From Chlamydiia bacterium (GTDB lineage Bacteria; Chlamydiota; Chlamydiia; Chlamydiales; GCA-2402025): 64,000 nt of DNA. The notes under the pieces were generated by a model. It saw nothing but the letters and a program-made list of their open reading frames with translations, did not search any database and was not told where the DNA came from. Position 1 is the first letter of the stretch; each line of letters opens with the position of its first letter. The stretch spans positions 609,226 through 673,225 of the forward strand of contig JAUICV010000002.1 of the NCBI GenBank assembly GCA_030427725.1, in the 5' to 3' direction. The position numbers and the translations under genes are program-made. Positions 36,055 through 45,188 of this stretch are shown here, piece by piece.

Positions 36055-36624
36055 ATGTCAGTATCTGCAGAGACAAGGGATTGTTGTATATGTTATGACG
36101 ACACGATCCCCGTAGAGGAATTAAATATCATATCGCATCAAGATCGTCTTTACAAAATGTCGTGCTCACATGGCGATCAGTTACACGAAAGATGTATGAA
36201 GCAATGGATTGAAAGAGATGCTAGCTGTCCTTTGTGCAGGGCAAAGCTTGAATCTGTAGAGGATCTTTCTAAAGTCCCCGACATTTTGAAAAATATTAGG
36301 CATCTAGTTATGGGAGGCCTTCATACAACTGCAGGAGTTTCTGGAATTGCTTCAAAAATTTTAAATTTCGTTGAAGATGTTTTATTAGAGAGTAGTCACG
36401 CGGTGAGAGAAAAAGCCAAAGAGCAAAAGGGAAGAGATAAAGGAGTTATGACTGCAATAGGTCATGTTATTGGTGTAACAGCTGTTGCGCCTTTTATTGG
36501 TCGCAAAATAGCAGAGAAACTAAAAGATACAGCAGAGACAGGAATTTCTAACTACCATAAAAATTTGGAGCTTGCAGAAGATGCATTGAATAGATTTCTG
36601 GAAGGAACTCCTAGTTCGGCATAA
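36055..36624 (+). CDS. RING-H2 finger protein (candidate E3 ubiquitin ligase)
   Basis: 189 residues from ATG 36055; an open frame extends 69 bases further up but is AT-rich with poor starts. The N-terminus is a complete C3H2C3 RING: Cys10-x2-Cys13, Cys37-x-His39, His44-x2-Cys47, Cys58-x2-Cys61, with the usual W51 and P59 before the last Cys pair (CPLC). The gap His39-x4-His44 is slightly long. The C-terminus is helical with a hydrophobic stretch (AIGHVIGVTAVAPFIG) that may anchor it in a membrane. RING proteins recruit E2 enzymes. Bacteria have no ubiquitin, so the target would be the host. Confidence 0.8.
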   Translation: MSVSAETRDCCICYDDTIPVEELNIISHQDRLYKMSCSHGDQLHERCMKQWIERDASCPLCRAKLESVEDLSKVPDILKNIRHLVMGGLHTTAGVSGIASKILNFVEDVLLESSHAVREKAKEQKGRDKGVMTAIGHVIGVTAVAPFIGRKIAEKLKDTAETGISNYHKNLELAEDALNRFLEGTPSSA

Positions 36625-36658
36625 GACAGTGACGGTTATCTGATTTAAGAAAATTAGT

Positions 36659-36690
36659 AAAGTGGGCGCTAAGCATGAAGCGCCCACTTT
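36659..36690. terminator. Bidirectional terminator between RING and M16 genes
   Basis: AAAGTGGGCGCT, loop of 8, AGCGCCCACTTT: a perfect 12-bp stem with GC-rich core between two convergent genes. T-rich sequence follows on the plus strand (GCTTTTAT). Confidence 0.85.
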
Positions 36691-36702
36691 GCTTTTATAA
36701 TT

Positions 36703-39609
36703 TTAAAGCTCAGAAGATATGTAAGTTCCCATTTCTTTTAGAGACTCACTTGAAACCATTTGGTATTTGAAAAGTTGATCAGTTGGGAGCTTCCCCTCGA
36801 CAACTACAGCTAATCTTTTGGGGTTTTGGCGCGAGAAAAATTTCTTAGTATGAGCTTTTAATTTATCATAGGTTATATCACTTAGCGCGCCAATCAACTC
36901 TTGCTCGTAGTAAAAGTTAGCGCTTCTATAAAAAGCCAAGCGATAAAGGTGAGACGTCATTTCTTGTAAGTTTGTTGGAGGCTGTTTTAAGTCTTCTATT
37001 AAACTTTTTCTAATCATCTCAAAACGCTCCTCTGAAATCTCGGAAGAAAAATCTTTGATGTAAGATTCTATAAAAAGCTCAAAGCGAGAGATTAAATCAT
37101 CAGGCTGATGTGTATTCGACTGGACTAAAAAATACTGTAAAAGCTGATGCTCAACCTCTTTGGCAAAGCTTTTCGCGATATAACCTGTTTGTTGTTTTGA
37201 TCGAAGCGTTGTGAAAAAACTTTCTTGCAAGGCTTTGCTTAAAACAAGTTGAGCTGCTTTATTTTCTAAAGTTGATGGGCCTTGCTCTACAACTAAGATG
37301 GCGGCATTTCCCATAGCTGTGATTGGTTTTTCCACCATGTAAGGTCCTCCTTGGCTAGGGAGGATTAAAAGTTGCTTTTCTGGCCGATCTTCTAAAGGAA
37401 ACTGAGAAAATTTAAGACTTTCTGGCGCTAACTTTGTGATTTTTATCGCCTCGTCTTTGGATAGATTTCCAGCAAGCAGCCCTTCGACGAAGCACTTTGT
37501 GTAAAGCTTTTCTGTAAAACTTACAAATTCATCATAGGTGATCTGCTTTATAGCTATAGCTTTATCTTTAGCTAGCGGTGCATCGTTATATAAGATGTTT
37601 GAGACATACGCAGCGCATTGCATAAAAGGCATAGACTTAGAAACATTTTGATAAGAGCTCAAAAGAGAGTCTTTATAGGTTTCAAACTCAGAGTTGCTGA
37701 TCGTTAATTTATTCATTTTGGGTAGTAAATCTTCTAGAAGCTGAGCAGCTTTTTCACTATAACCGGTCAAGTGAAGATTTAGTTTTAAGTTGTCGTAAGA
37801 AAGCATCGCATAAAGTCCAGCTTCACCTGCTAAAGAAAGCTCTGGAGCCAGCTTTTGCGAAAAGGCTCTAAGATAAAGGTCTAATAAAACCTGAGATTTC
37901 GAAGAACCTGTAATTTCAGGGGTTTTGAAACTTAGCTTATAATCGATCTCCGGGATTTTATAACGATCATCTCCCCAGAAATAATACTGGCCAAATTCAT
38001 TTGAAGTCACAAGCGTGGGCACGGCCACATGTTCTTTTTCTTTTGTCTTATATAATAATTTTAGATCTGTCGGGATATAGGGGTTTGGCTTCGGTAGAGC
38101 AATCTGAGAAGATGCAGGGATGTTTGCCCACTTGTCTAAATAGTTTTCCGAGATTTTTCTGATTGAATACTCTCCACCGCTATTTTTCTCTGTTTTCTCT
38201 GGGTCAATGCCTGTGAGATTTGGGGGAGCGATAATAAAGTAAATACAATTCTCAGGAGTCATCTGAGATAAGATTTTTTGGACAAGCTCTGGTTTATATT
38301 TCGTTGCAGTTAATGTTTTTTGAGGAAAAGTATTAAGGTCTTCGTCAATGAGTTGGTGGGCTTTTTCAGAAACAAACGAAAATGCATTTTCCCTAGATTG
38401 GAACTTGTAGTTTAGTTTTGCCATAATCTGCATTTCATTGAAAAGATATGCAGGTATTGGATTAATGGTTAGACCGTGGATAGCTTGAAAGGCTGTTTGA
38501 ATGACCTCATCTACTTTGGATACACCTTCTTTGGTTAAAGAAAATGAAACTTTAATTAGTTTGTTTTCAGTCGAAACATCAAAAATGTCACAGCCCATAT
38601 CTTCAATAAGTTGTTGTCTTTTTAAAGTTTCCTTAAGGCTGTTTTCTGATCCGTTTTGCAAAAGGTAACAAACAAACTCTACTGATTTAGAGTCTTGCTC
38701 TTTGGCAATGTCTTTGGGTAGCTCAAAATCTAATGTTAAGTATTTTAAATCTTTAACAGGCTTAACGTAAACAATATGGCCTTTTTGCTTAGCGGAGGTA
38801 AGTTCTTTAAATTCTGGAGTGGGAGGTGAAAAGTTGCCTTTGATTTTAGAAAAATCATCAAGAACAAGTTTTTTTAGCTCATCCATAGGTTTGGAGCTAT
38901 AAACAACTAGATTCATTATTGATGCGCTGTAATGTGATTGATACCAAGAAACTAAAGCGCTTCTTGGGATACCAGAGAGTGTTTGTGCATTTCCTGTAGC
39001 AAAAGCGTGATTCGGATGATTTTCATTACCTGTTTCTTTAAAAATCTCCCAGACCCTTCTATAATCATTTTCGATATTTTTAGAATGCTCTTGATCTACA
39101 GCTAAAAGTTCTCTTTCGACGCCAGATTGTTTAAATAAGGGATCAATAAAAAAATGAGAGAAGCGATCTAATGTTTCAGGAAAACTGTCATTGTTAACAG
39201 AGAACATGTAAACAGTTCTGTCAGGAAGTGTATAAGCGTTGGCAAGGCCCCCATGATCAAAGATATATTGAAAATAGCCATTTTCATCGGGATAAGCTTT
39301 TGTTCCCATAAAGAGCATATGCTCTAAAAAGTGAGCCATACCTGGATATTCCATTGGATCAGACCACGAACCAACATTGACAGCTAGAGCTGCTGCAGAC
39401 TTATCTGTTTCTGGATCTGAAATCAAAAGAGCTTTAAGACCGTTTGCAAGTTGAACTTTTGCAATGGATCTGTTTTGCAAAGAAGGGGTTTTGATTTCTA
39501 ACTGATTTTGATCTTCAATTTCTTTGTAGCCACTTTCTGAGGCTTGCAAGTAATTTAAACAGGGTAAAGTCAGGAAAAGGCAGATATAGCCTATTATTTT
39601 ACTTTTCAT
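36703..39609 (-). CDS. Exported M16 metalloprotease (insulinase/pitrilysin)
   Basis: 968 residues from ATG 39609 (AGAGG 6 bases upstream; an earlier ATG at 39645 would spoil the signal peptide). Signal peptide: KSKIIGYICLFLTLPCLNYLQAS. The inverted zinc site is HFLEHMLFMG, with the distal Glu in VDQEHSKN. Four M16 domains are expected at this length. It degrades peptides and small proteins in the periplasm. It is last in a leftward run with plsB and rng, as in Chlamydiaceae (from memory). Confidence 0.92.
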   Translation of the reverse strand: MKSKIIGYICLFLTLPCLNYLQASESGYKEIEDQNQLEIKTPSLQNRSIAKVQLANGLKALLISDPETDKSAAALAVNVGSWSDPMEYPGMAHFLEHMLFMGTKAYPDENGYFQYIFDHGGLANAYTLPDRTVYMFSVNNDSFPETLDRFSHFFIDPLFKQSGVERELLAVDQEHSKNIENDYRRVWEIFKETGNENHPNHAFATGNAQTLSGIPRSALVSWYQSHYSASIMNLVVYSSKPMDELKKLVLDDFSKIKGNFSPPTPEFKELTSAKQKGHIVYVKPVKDLKYLTLDFELPKDIAKEQDSKSVEFVCYLLQNGSENSLKETLKRQQLIEDMGCDIFDVSTENKLIKVSFSLTKEGVSKVDEVIQTAFQAIHGLTINPIPAYLFNEMQIMAKLNYKFQSRENAFSFVSEKAHQLIDEDLNTFPQKTLTATKYKPELVQKILSQMTPENCIYFIIAPPNLTGIDPEKTEKNSGGEYSIRKISENYLDKWANIPASSQIALPKPNPYIPTDLKLLYKTKEKEHVAVPTLVTSNEFGQYYFWGDDRYKIPEIDYKLSFKTPEITGSSKSQVLLDLYLRAFSQKLAPELSLAGEAGLYAMLSYDNLKLNLHLTGYSEKAAQLLEDLLPKMNKLTISNSEFETYKDSLLSSYQNVSKSMPFMQCAAYVSNILYNDAPLAKDKAIAIKQITYDEFVSFTEKLYTKCFVEGLLAGNLSKDEAIKITKLAPESLKFSQFPLEDRPEKQLLILPSQGGPYMVEKPITAMGNAAILVVEQGPSTLENKAAQLVLSKALQESFFTTLRSKQQTGYIAKSFAKEVEHQLLQYFLVQSNTHQPDDLISRFELFIESYIKDFSSEISEERFEMIRKSLIEDLKQPPTNLQEMTSHLYRLAFYRSANFYYEQELIGALSDITYDKLKAHTKKFFSRQNPKRLAVVVEGKLPTDQLFKYQMVSSESLKEMGTYISSEL

Positions 39610-39638
39610 CGAAGACCTCTTGAGCAAATAAAGATAAA

Positions 39639-40667
39639 TTAACAAAAAGATTTATAATCTTTTACAACTAGGTCATAGATATAATCTGCTCTAGCTTTTC
39701 TTCTCAAGTGTTTATCTGTAATCTTTTCTTTTGAAAAATTATCCATATCTATTTCAGGCCCGAAAGCTAAATGAATTGCTCCGCCTTCAGTGACTCTTTC
39801 TTCCCCAAGCTCTGTTTGAACAGCTTCTGGGGGAGGTAGGATTGTATAAGTGGATAGAGCAAGAGGGAAAAAGTGGGTTGGTGTTTTAGCTTTTTTTGCC
39901 ATTAGATAAAACATTTCTATGCTTTGTGGATCAAACGGCGTTGGAGTAATCGTTCCATCAACTGCCTTTCTGTCACGACCGCCGCTTGGGGCTACATATA
40001 TGCAATGACCACCTTCTTTCAAAAGTTCGCTCATGAGTTGCATGGTTTTTGTGTTGTGTAGCTGTTTATGAGCTTTTTGCTCAGGAGGATTGTCTATGTA
40101 ACGTTTTGAATAAATGCAGAGTAAGTTACACCCCATACTGAAGGGAACGGATAAAGGATCTGTTAAAACCCTCTCCCCAGCTACATAGATGATATCCTTA
40201 GCAAATTTTGGGGCTCTTTCCATAAGCATTATGGTAATTGCCATAGGATCTGCTTCAATCTGGTGGTTTGCAAAAAGAATGACATTTTCTTTGTGAAGAA
40301 CGTAGTTTTTAATTTCTTCAAAGTGATTTAGCCCTGAAAGCGTTGACTCTTCCATATGGACAAGTGGTTTCAAGAAATCGATACCAAATTGAAAGTAATC
40401 ATAGGGCAGGCGGATTTGTTTATGAAAAGGCTCAAACTCAAATGGGTCTTTGATGTAACTTAAGACTTGCTCAAGATAGTCTATAAAAATCCAAGTAAAG
40501 TCCTTGTGCTTATATCCATTTTTAAGGGCAACTTTCTCATAGCTGTTATAGAAAGCTAAAATGACATCGTGTAGTTTTTTTGTGAAAGCAGGCTCCAAAA
40601 GTGCTTTTTGGAGCCTTTCAAAAAAAACATTTTTGCCTGGATGATTATACTTCGAGCTTTTGTCCAT
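39639..40667 (-). CDS. plsB: Glycerol-3-phosphate 1-O-acyltransferase, plastid type
   Basis: 342 residues. Acyltransferase motifs: NHQIEADP (NHx4D), YVAGERVLTDP, YSKRYIDNPP, IYVAPSGGRDRK and HFFPLALSTY. This soluble form resembles the plant chloroplast enzyme (ATS1), a known chlamydial peculiarity, rather than the large Escherichia PlsB. It makes lysophosphatidate for phospholipid synthesis. It overlaps the 3' end of rng by 23 bases and the M16 gene follows. Confidence 0.92.
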   Translation of the reverse strand: MDKSSKYNHPGKNVFFERLQKALLEPAFTKKLHDVILAFYNSYEKVALKNGYKHKDFTWIFIDYLEQVLSYIKDPFEFEPFHKQIRLPYDYFQFGIDFLKPLVHMEESTLSGLNHFEEIKNYVLHKENVILFANHQIEADPMAITIMLMERAPKFAKDIIYVAGERVLTDPLSVPFSMGCNLLCIYSKRYIDNPPEQKAHKQLHNTKTMQLMSELLKEGGHCIYVAPSGGRDRKAVDGTITPTPFDPQSIEMFYLMAKKAKTPTHFFPLALSTYTILPPPEAVQTELGEERVTEGGAIHLAFGPEIDMDNFSKEKITDKHLRRKARADYIYDLVVKDYKSFC

Positions 40668-42180
40668 TGCCTGCTAAAAATTCAAATTGGTTGAGATGAA
40701 AGGAATCGTCTGCTGAAAAAGAAAGCTTCCCGTCTAGCTTTTTTACCATATCTACGAAAGTTTCTTTATCATTTTTCGAAAGGTAATCTTTTAAGGCTGG
40801 ATGTAAGACCAGTTTTAAATCTTTTTCTTCTTTTAAATTAATTAGCTTTTTTAAAGCGCGTTCCACTTCAATAATAAGAGATTCATAGTTTTTGATCTGG
40901 CCATGACCTGTGCAGTAAGGACATTCCATAAACAGAGTCTGATGTAAAGACTCTCTTGATCTTTGCCTAGTCATTTCAACAAGGCCAAACTCGCTCATCC
41001 CTAAAATAGTGCATTTAGCGGAGTCTTCTTTCATAGCTTCTTTGAGTCTATCAAGAACACGTCTTTGGTTTTTTCTAGACCTCATATCGATGAAATCACA
41101 AATAACAAGACCTCCAACATTTCTAAGACGTAGCTGTCTTGCTATTTCTTCTGCAGCTTCCATGTTAATGCGGACTAAAGTCTCTTCAACATTGGCATTA
41201 GAATCGGTATTAGTTGATCTGCCAGAGTTTACATCAATTGTGAACATAGCTTCTGTTTTTTCGAAAAATAAATATCCTCCAGAAGGAAGCCAGATTTTAC
41301 GTCTTAAGGCTCTGTCGATTTCTCGCTCTACATTAAAACGATCAAACATAGGAATTTTGTCCCTATAAAACTCTATTTTAAGAGAGTGTTCGAGTTTGTA
41401 CCTTTGATAAAGTCTCTTGCAGAATTGATACGTGGTATAATCATCGACTAACATGCGATCAAATTTTTTATCGACAGCAGTCAGTAAAGATCTCTTAATT
41501 AGGTCCGATTCCTGAAATAGAATTTTAGGAGAGTTAGCTTTATTGAACTCTTTGATAATTGATTGCCAAATTAAAAGAAGTTCATTTGCCTCATTGACAA
41601 GCATGTCAGTGGAGGCATTAACGCTAGCTGTTCTACAAATTAACCCCATCTCTTGGGGAAGTTCAAAGGCTCTTATTGTTTTTTTTAGCCTTTCTCTAAC
41701 TGGGCGGTCTTGGATCTTTCTCGACACACCTCTGTGAGGTGTGTTTGGAAGCAATACAAGATATCTTCCGGGAATTGAAATATTAGAGGTAAGCCGCGCT
41801 CCTTTAGCTCCAATAGGCTCTTTGATAACCTGGACCAGTACTGGTTGGTTTAACTTTAAATGATCAGTAATTTCAGCTTTTTCGTTTTTTTTCTTTTGAT
41901 TTTTAGCAAAATCAAAATCCATATCAAACATGGCTTTGAATTTTTGAGTGTTTTCTAAAATATCACTGATATGGATGAACCCATTTTCTCCTTCATTTAT
42001 ATCTATGAAAGCAGATTGGATGTTGTGTAAAATGTTTGTGACATTTCCTCTGTAAATATTACCAGTTAATTGACGGGAATTTTTTCTCTCAAAAATTAAG
42101 TCGTGCAACTTACCGTGCTTTAATATTGCACAACGCGTTTCTTTTGCTTCAATATTCAGCAAGATTTCTTTCATTGTCAT
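40645..42180 (-). CDS. rng: Ribonuclease G/E family endonuclease
   Basis: 511 residues, the short RNase G form without the RNase E scaffold tail. S1 domain at ~36-120 (GNIYRGNVTNILHNIQSAFI), RNase H-like core, catalytic aspartates in MFTIDVNSGRS and ICDFIDMRSRKNQ, and the zinc-link ECPYCTGHG. It cuts AU-rich single-stranded RNA in rRNA maturation and mRNA decay. It is coupled to plsB by overlap. Confidence 0.95.
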   Translation of the reverse strand: MTMKEILLNIEAKETRCAILKHGKLHDLIFERKNSRQLTGNIYRGNVTNILHNIQSAFIDINEGENGFIHISDILENTQKFKAMFDMDFDFAKNQKKKNEKAEITDHLKLNQPVLVQVIKEPIGAKGARLTSNISIPGRYLVLLPNTPHRGVSRKIQDRPVRERLKKTIRAFELPQEMGLICRTASVNASTDMLVNEANELLLIWQSIIKEFNKANSPKILFQESDLIKRSLLTAVDKKFDRMLVDDYTTYQFCKRLYQRYKLEHSLKIEFYRDKIPMFDRFNVEREIDRALRRKIWLPSGGYLFFEKTEAMFTIDVNSGRSTNTDSNANVEETLVRINMEAAEEIARQLRLRNVGGLVICDFIDMRSRKNQRRVLDRLKEAMKEDSAKCTILGMSEFGLVEMTRQRSRESLHQTLFMECPYCTGHGQIKNYESLIIEVERALKKLINLKEEKDLKLVLHPALKDYLSKNDKETFVDMVKKLDGKLSFSADDSFHLNQFEFLAGNGQKLEV

Positions 42181-42270
42181 GGGTCTTTTCCATCTTTTGC
42201 CGAAGAGCGTAAACCTCCCCCAATCTCTTTAGAGTAAAGATATAAGAGTTGTTTTGCACCAAAAAGTTTG

Positions 42271-43275
42271 CTAAAGATCCAAGCTTAGTTTCTCTTTTAG
42301 TTTCTCAATAAAACCTGTACTCACAAGGTTTATAGCTCCCAATATGGAAGAATACAGAGCCTTGCCATTAGAGTATCCGTGGCATTTGATTACAACACTA
42401 TTGATACCACAAATTAAAGCTCCTGGGTATTCTGCATAATTTAAATCACGTGCAAGCGAGCTAAAAGAGCTTTCTTTGTGTTTGTCTAAGCCTTCATCTA
42501 AAATTCTTTCGAGGATGTAAGCGGTCATCCCTTCAGCTGTTTTTAAAAATATATTTCCAGAAAAACCTTCTGTCACAAGTACATTGACATGCCCTAAAAA
42601 AGCTTCCTTTCCTTCAATGTTTCCTAAGAAGGGCTTAGAAGGGTTTTCTTCATTTAATTGTTGTAGTTGTTGGTATGCTTGCACAAGCTCAGACCTTCCT
42701 TTTCGCTTTTCTGAACCTATGTTTAGCAACCCAACTTTTGGGTTTTCAATACCAAGACATTTTTGATAGGCAACTCCCATAAGGGCAAATTGAGTTAAGT
42801 GCTTTGCGCTACATGACACATTTGCTCCCACATCAAGGACTGCTAAAGGTCTGATTTTTGTTGGAAGCAAAGCTAGTAGTGCAGGTCTTTGAATTCCTTC
42901 TAAAGTCTTTAAGGTAACTTTGCTGGCGCCAATTAAAGCCCCTGTGTTGCCTAAAGAAACAAAAGCATTTAACTTCTTTTTAGAAAGATCTTGAATTCCC
43001 AGTGGAATCGATGCGTTTTTCTTAGACCTTATTGCAAGTAGAGGGTCATCTTCCATCTGGATGACTTCTTTTGCTTCAACAAAAGAAATCTCAAGGTCAT
43101 CTGGCAAATTCTTCTTAGAAAGAGGTTTTAACTGATCAATTAAAGCTTGAGGCAGATAAAAGACCAAACGAACCTTCTGAGGCCTTTCTCGAAAGAAATC
43201 CAAAAGATTTTCAAATAGGGTTTCAGGAGGAAAATCTCCCCCCATGAGATCAATGCCTATAACTGGAGTTAGCAT
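42271..43275 (-). CDS. plsX: Phosphate acyltransferase PlsX
   Basis: 334 residues. Opens with IGIDLMGGDFPPE and carries LGNTGALIGASKVTLKTLEGIQRPALLALLPT, DVGANVSC and VTEGFSGNIFLKTAEG, all PlsX marks. It makes acyl-phosphate from acyl-ACP. Immediately downstream of rpmF (9-base gap), the classical yceD-rpmF-plsX order. Confidence 0.97.
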   Translation of the reverse strand: MLTPVIGIDLMGGDFPPETLFENLLDFFRERPQKVRLVFYLPQALIDQLKPLSKKNLPDDLEISFVEAKEVIQMEDDPLLAIRSKKNASIPLGIQDLSKKKLNAFVSLGNTGALIGASKVTLKTLEGIQRPALLALLPTKIRPLAVLDVGANVSCSAKHLTQFALMGVAYQKCLGIENPKVGLLNIGSEKRKGRSELVQAYQQLQQLNEENPSKPFLGNIEGKEAFLGHVNVLVTEGFSGNIFLKTAEGMTAYILERILDEGLDKHKESSFSSLARDLNYAEYPGALICGINSVVIKCHGYSNGKALYSSILGAINLVSTGFIEKLKEKLSLDL

Positions 43276-43284
43276 GAGCTAAGT

Positions 43285-43473
43285 CTAGTTTTTTTCTTCT
43301 GCCTTAGCCTTGATAGGTTGCCCTTTGTAAAAGCCGCAGAATTTACAAATTCTATGTGCTAGGGTTGGCTGTTGGCAATTTGAGCACGCCATTAAATTTT
43401 TAGGTTTTTTGGCATGGTGAGCTCTTTTGGAGTTTTTGCGTGCGTTTGAAATACGACTTCTAGGTACTGCCAT
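43285..43473 (-). CDS. rpmF: Ribosomal protein bL32
   Basis: 62 residues. AVPRSRISNARKNSKRAHHA opening and a four-cysteine zinc ribbon (CSNC...CKFC), so the zinc-binding form. Large-subunit protein, 6 bases downstream of yceD. Confidence 0.97.
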   Translation of the reverse strand: MAVPRSRISNARKNSKRAHHAKKPKNLMACSNCQQPTLAHRICKFCGFYKGQPIKAKAEEKN

Positions 43474-43479
43474 CTGAGT

Positions 43480-43965
43480 TTATCCTTCATTGTTAAGTTG
43501 ATGATCTAAGTTTTCAAAAGGGAAATAAACTTCCTCATTTTGCTTAGATGATGCTTGTTTTTTAGAGTATTTTTCAATCTCGCTTCTCTGAGGACATTTG
43601 CCACCCTCGCATTCTAAAAAAGGAGGAGTTTCGAGAAGTAGAGCCTGTCTGAGCTCTTCGGAGAAATCAAAAACCTGATCAATAATTTCAGCAAGTGGTT
43701 TTGTAATATAGTGATCTTCTAAACTAATTTCTTTTATAGCAGGTCCATTACAGACGGAGCAATCCATCTTAGTTGATGCTTTTGCGCTGATTTTAATAAT
43801 AAGATGATCATCGGTCAGATAAGCCTTCCCAAAAAGCTTTACTAATCCTTCAAAATCCAATTGATTATCAAAAGTCTTTAAAAAATCTGATGGTACTGTA
43901 TGATCAATTTTCAAAGATGAATCTTGATCTAAATCCGCTAACCGTATCAAAAATACGTTAGACAT
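43480..43965 (-). CDS. yceD: YceD (DUF177) family protein
   Basis: 161 residues. CSVCNGPA and the late CEGGKCPQRSEIEKYSKKQ belong to the DUF177 family that always sits before rpmF. In plants and Escherichia it is linked to 23S rRNA accumulation. First gene of the yceD-rpmF-plsX-rng-plsB-M16 leftward run. Position and cysteines support the call more than overall similarity. Confidence 0.85.
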   Translation of the reverse strand: MSNVFLIRLADLDQDSSLKIDHTVPSDFLKTFDNQLDFEGLVKLFGKAYLTDDHLIIKISAKASTKMDCSVCNGPAIKEISLEDHYITKPLAEIIDQVFDFSEELRQALLLETPPFLECEGGKCPQRSEIEKYSKKQASSKQNEEVYFPFENLDHQLNNEG

Positions 43966-44060
43966 CTATCCATATCCCCACTATTAGATGAAGACATTGT
44001 AAGAAATTAAGCTTTTTAAGACTAGTAGGAGTCTTAGAAATGATGTATTTTTCTATCTAT

Positions 44061-45188
44061 TCAAGAATATATTTGTTCTAAAACGGCTGTGCTACAGGTG
44101 GATTCGATCTCTTCATTATAAAGAAGTTTTGAAATTTGTGCTAAATCAATTTTTAACTGGTCTTGTTGTTTTTTATTATTGTAGAGCTTTTCAAAAGCGT
44201 TAAAGACCATGTTTTCACAAAAATGAGGGCCATAACATTCTGGGAACAAGCGTCTTTTTGCGAGTAAATTTACAATGCAGTAATGAGGGAGGTCGATGCG
44301 AAAAATTTTACGAGCTAAAAAGAAGTCTATAGGCTTGATAAAATAGGTCACAACCGTAGGAACTCTGTGGAGGGCTAGTTCTAGGGTAATGGTTCCAGAT
44401 GTGGCAATAGAGAGTTTCGATGCTCGCATGATGCTATAATTATACTCAGATGAAACTATTTGGGCGTTTAAGTTGGGGTATTTAATGATCTCTTGTTCAA
44501 AAAATTGTCGATATTTTGGATCAATCTCAGAAATAACCAGCGTTTCGTTAGCTTTTAAATAGTTAGAGCAAGCTTTAAGTTGTAAGGGAAAGTTTTTGAA
44601 AATTTCTTTTTCTCTACTTCCTGGAAAAATAGAAATAATCGGTTTGTCGAATAGGGGCTTTTTGTCTTCGAAAGAAAGGACCTTGTTTGCAAGAGAATGG
44701 CCAACAAATAAAGCTTTCGGACTTTTTTTTGTAAAATAAGCGGGTTCAAAAGGAAAAAGGCATAAAAGCAAATCAATAGACTCTTCAATAGTTTTAATGC
44801 GTCCTTTTTTCCAAGCCCAAATAGTAGGGCATACATGATGGATGATTTTCCCTTTATAACCAGATTTTTTTAGTGATTTTGCAAGCTTTAAATTAAATCC
44901 AGGATAATCGATTAAAAGAACTGCTTTTGGATTTGTTTTAAGGATATGTCGTTTTAGAAAAAGAAAATGTTTGCGAAGTTTTTTTAAAGATTTAATAACA
45001 TCTGTAAATCCCATTACTTGAAACTCTTCCATAGAAAGAAGGTTTGTTGCGCAATGTTTTCGCATTCTAGGGCCTAAGACCCCTTCAATTTTTAAACCTG
45101 ATCTAGTTGCTAAAAGCGCTTTAAGGAGAAGGTCTCCTTGAATATCACCGCTGTGCTCTCCAGCAAAAATAAAAAGATCACAGCTCAT
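44061..45188 (-). CDS. lpxB: Lipid A disaccharide synthase
   Basis: 375 residues, the ordinary bacterial length (Chlamydiaceae LpxB is, as I recall, longer). Motifs: FIFAGEHSGDIQGDLLLKAL, EGVLGPRM, MGFTDVIKSL, VLLIDYPGFNLKLAK, HHVCPTIWAWKKGR, PFEPAYF, VGHSLA, SIFPGSREKEI and ATSGTITLELAL. Joins UDP-diacylglucosamine and lipid X into the lipid A backbone at the inner membrane. Start overlaps the upstream hydrolase by 4 bases. Confidence 0.97.
   Translation of the reverse strand: MSCDLFIFAGEHSGDIQGDLLLKALLATRSGLKIEGVLGPRMRKHCATNLLSMEEFQVMGFTDVIKSLKKLRKHFLFLKRHILKTNPKAVLLIDYPGFNLKLAKSLKKSGYKGKIIHHVCPTIWAWKKGRIKTIEESIDLLLCLFPFEPAYFTKKSPKALFVGHSLANKVLSFEDKKPLFDKPIISIFPGSREKEIFKNFPLQLKACSNYLKANETLVISEIDPKYRQFFEQEIIKYPNLNAQIVSSEYNYSIMRASKLSIATSGTITLELALHRVPTVVTYFIKPIDFFLARKIFRIDLPHYCIVNLLAKRRLFPECYGPHFCENMVFNAFEKLYNNKKQQDQLKIDLAQISKLLYNEEIESTCSTAVLEQIYS

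Noticed and set aside
41009..41368. Plus-strand open frame of 119 codons opposite rng
   Set aside because: Antisense to conserved catalytic RNase G coding sequence.
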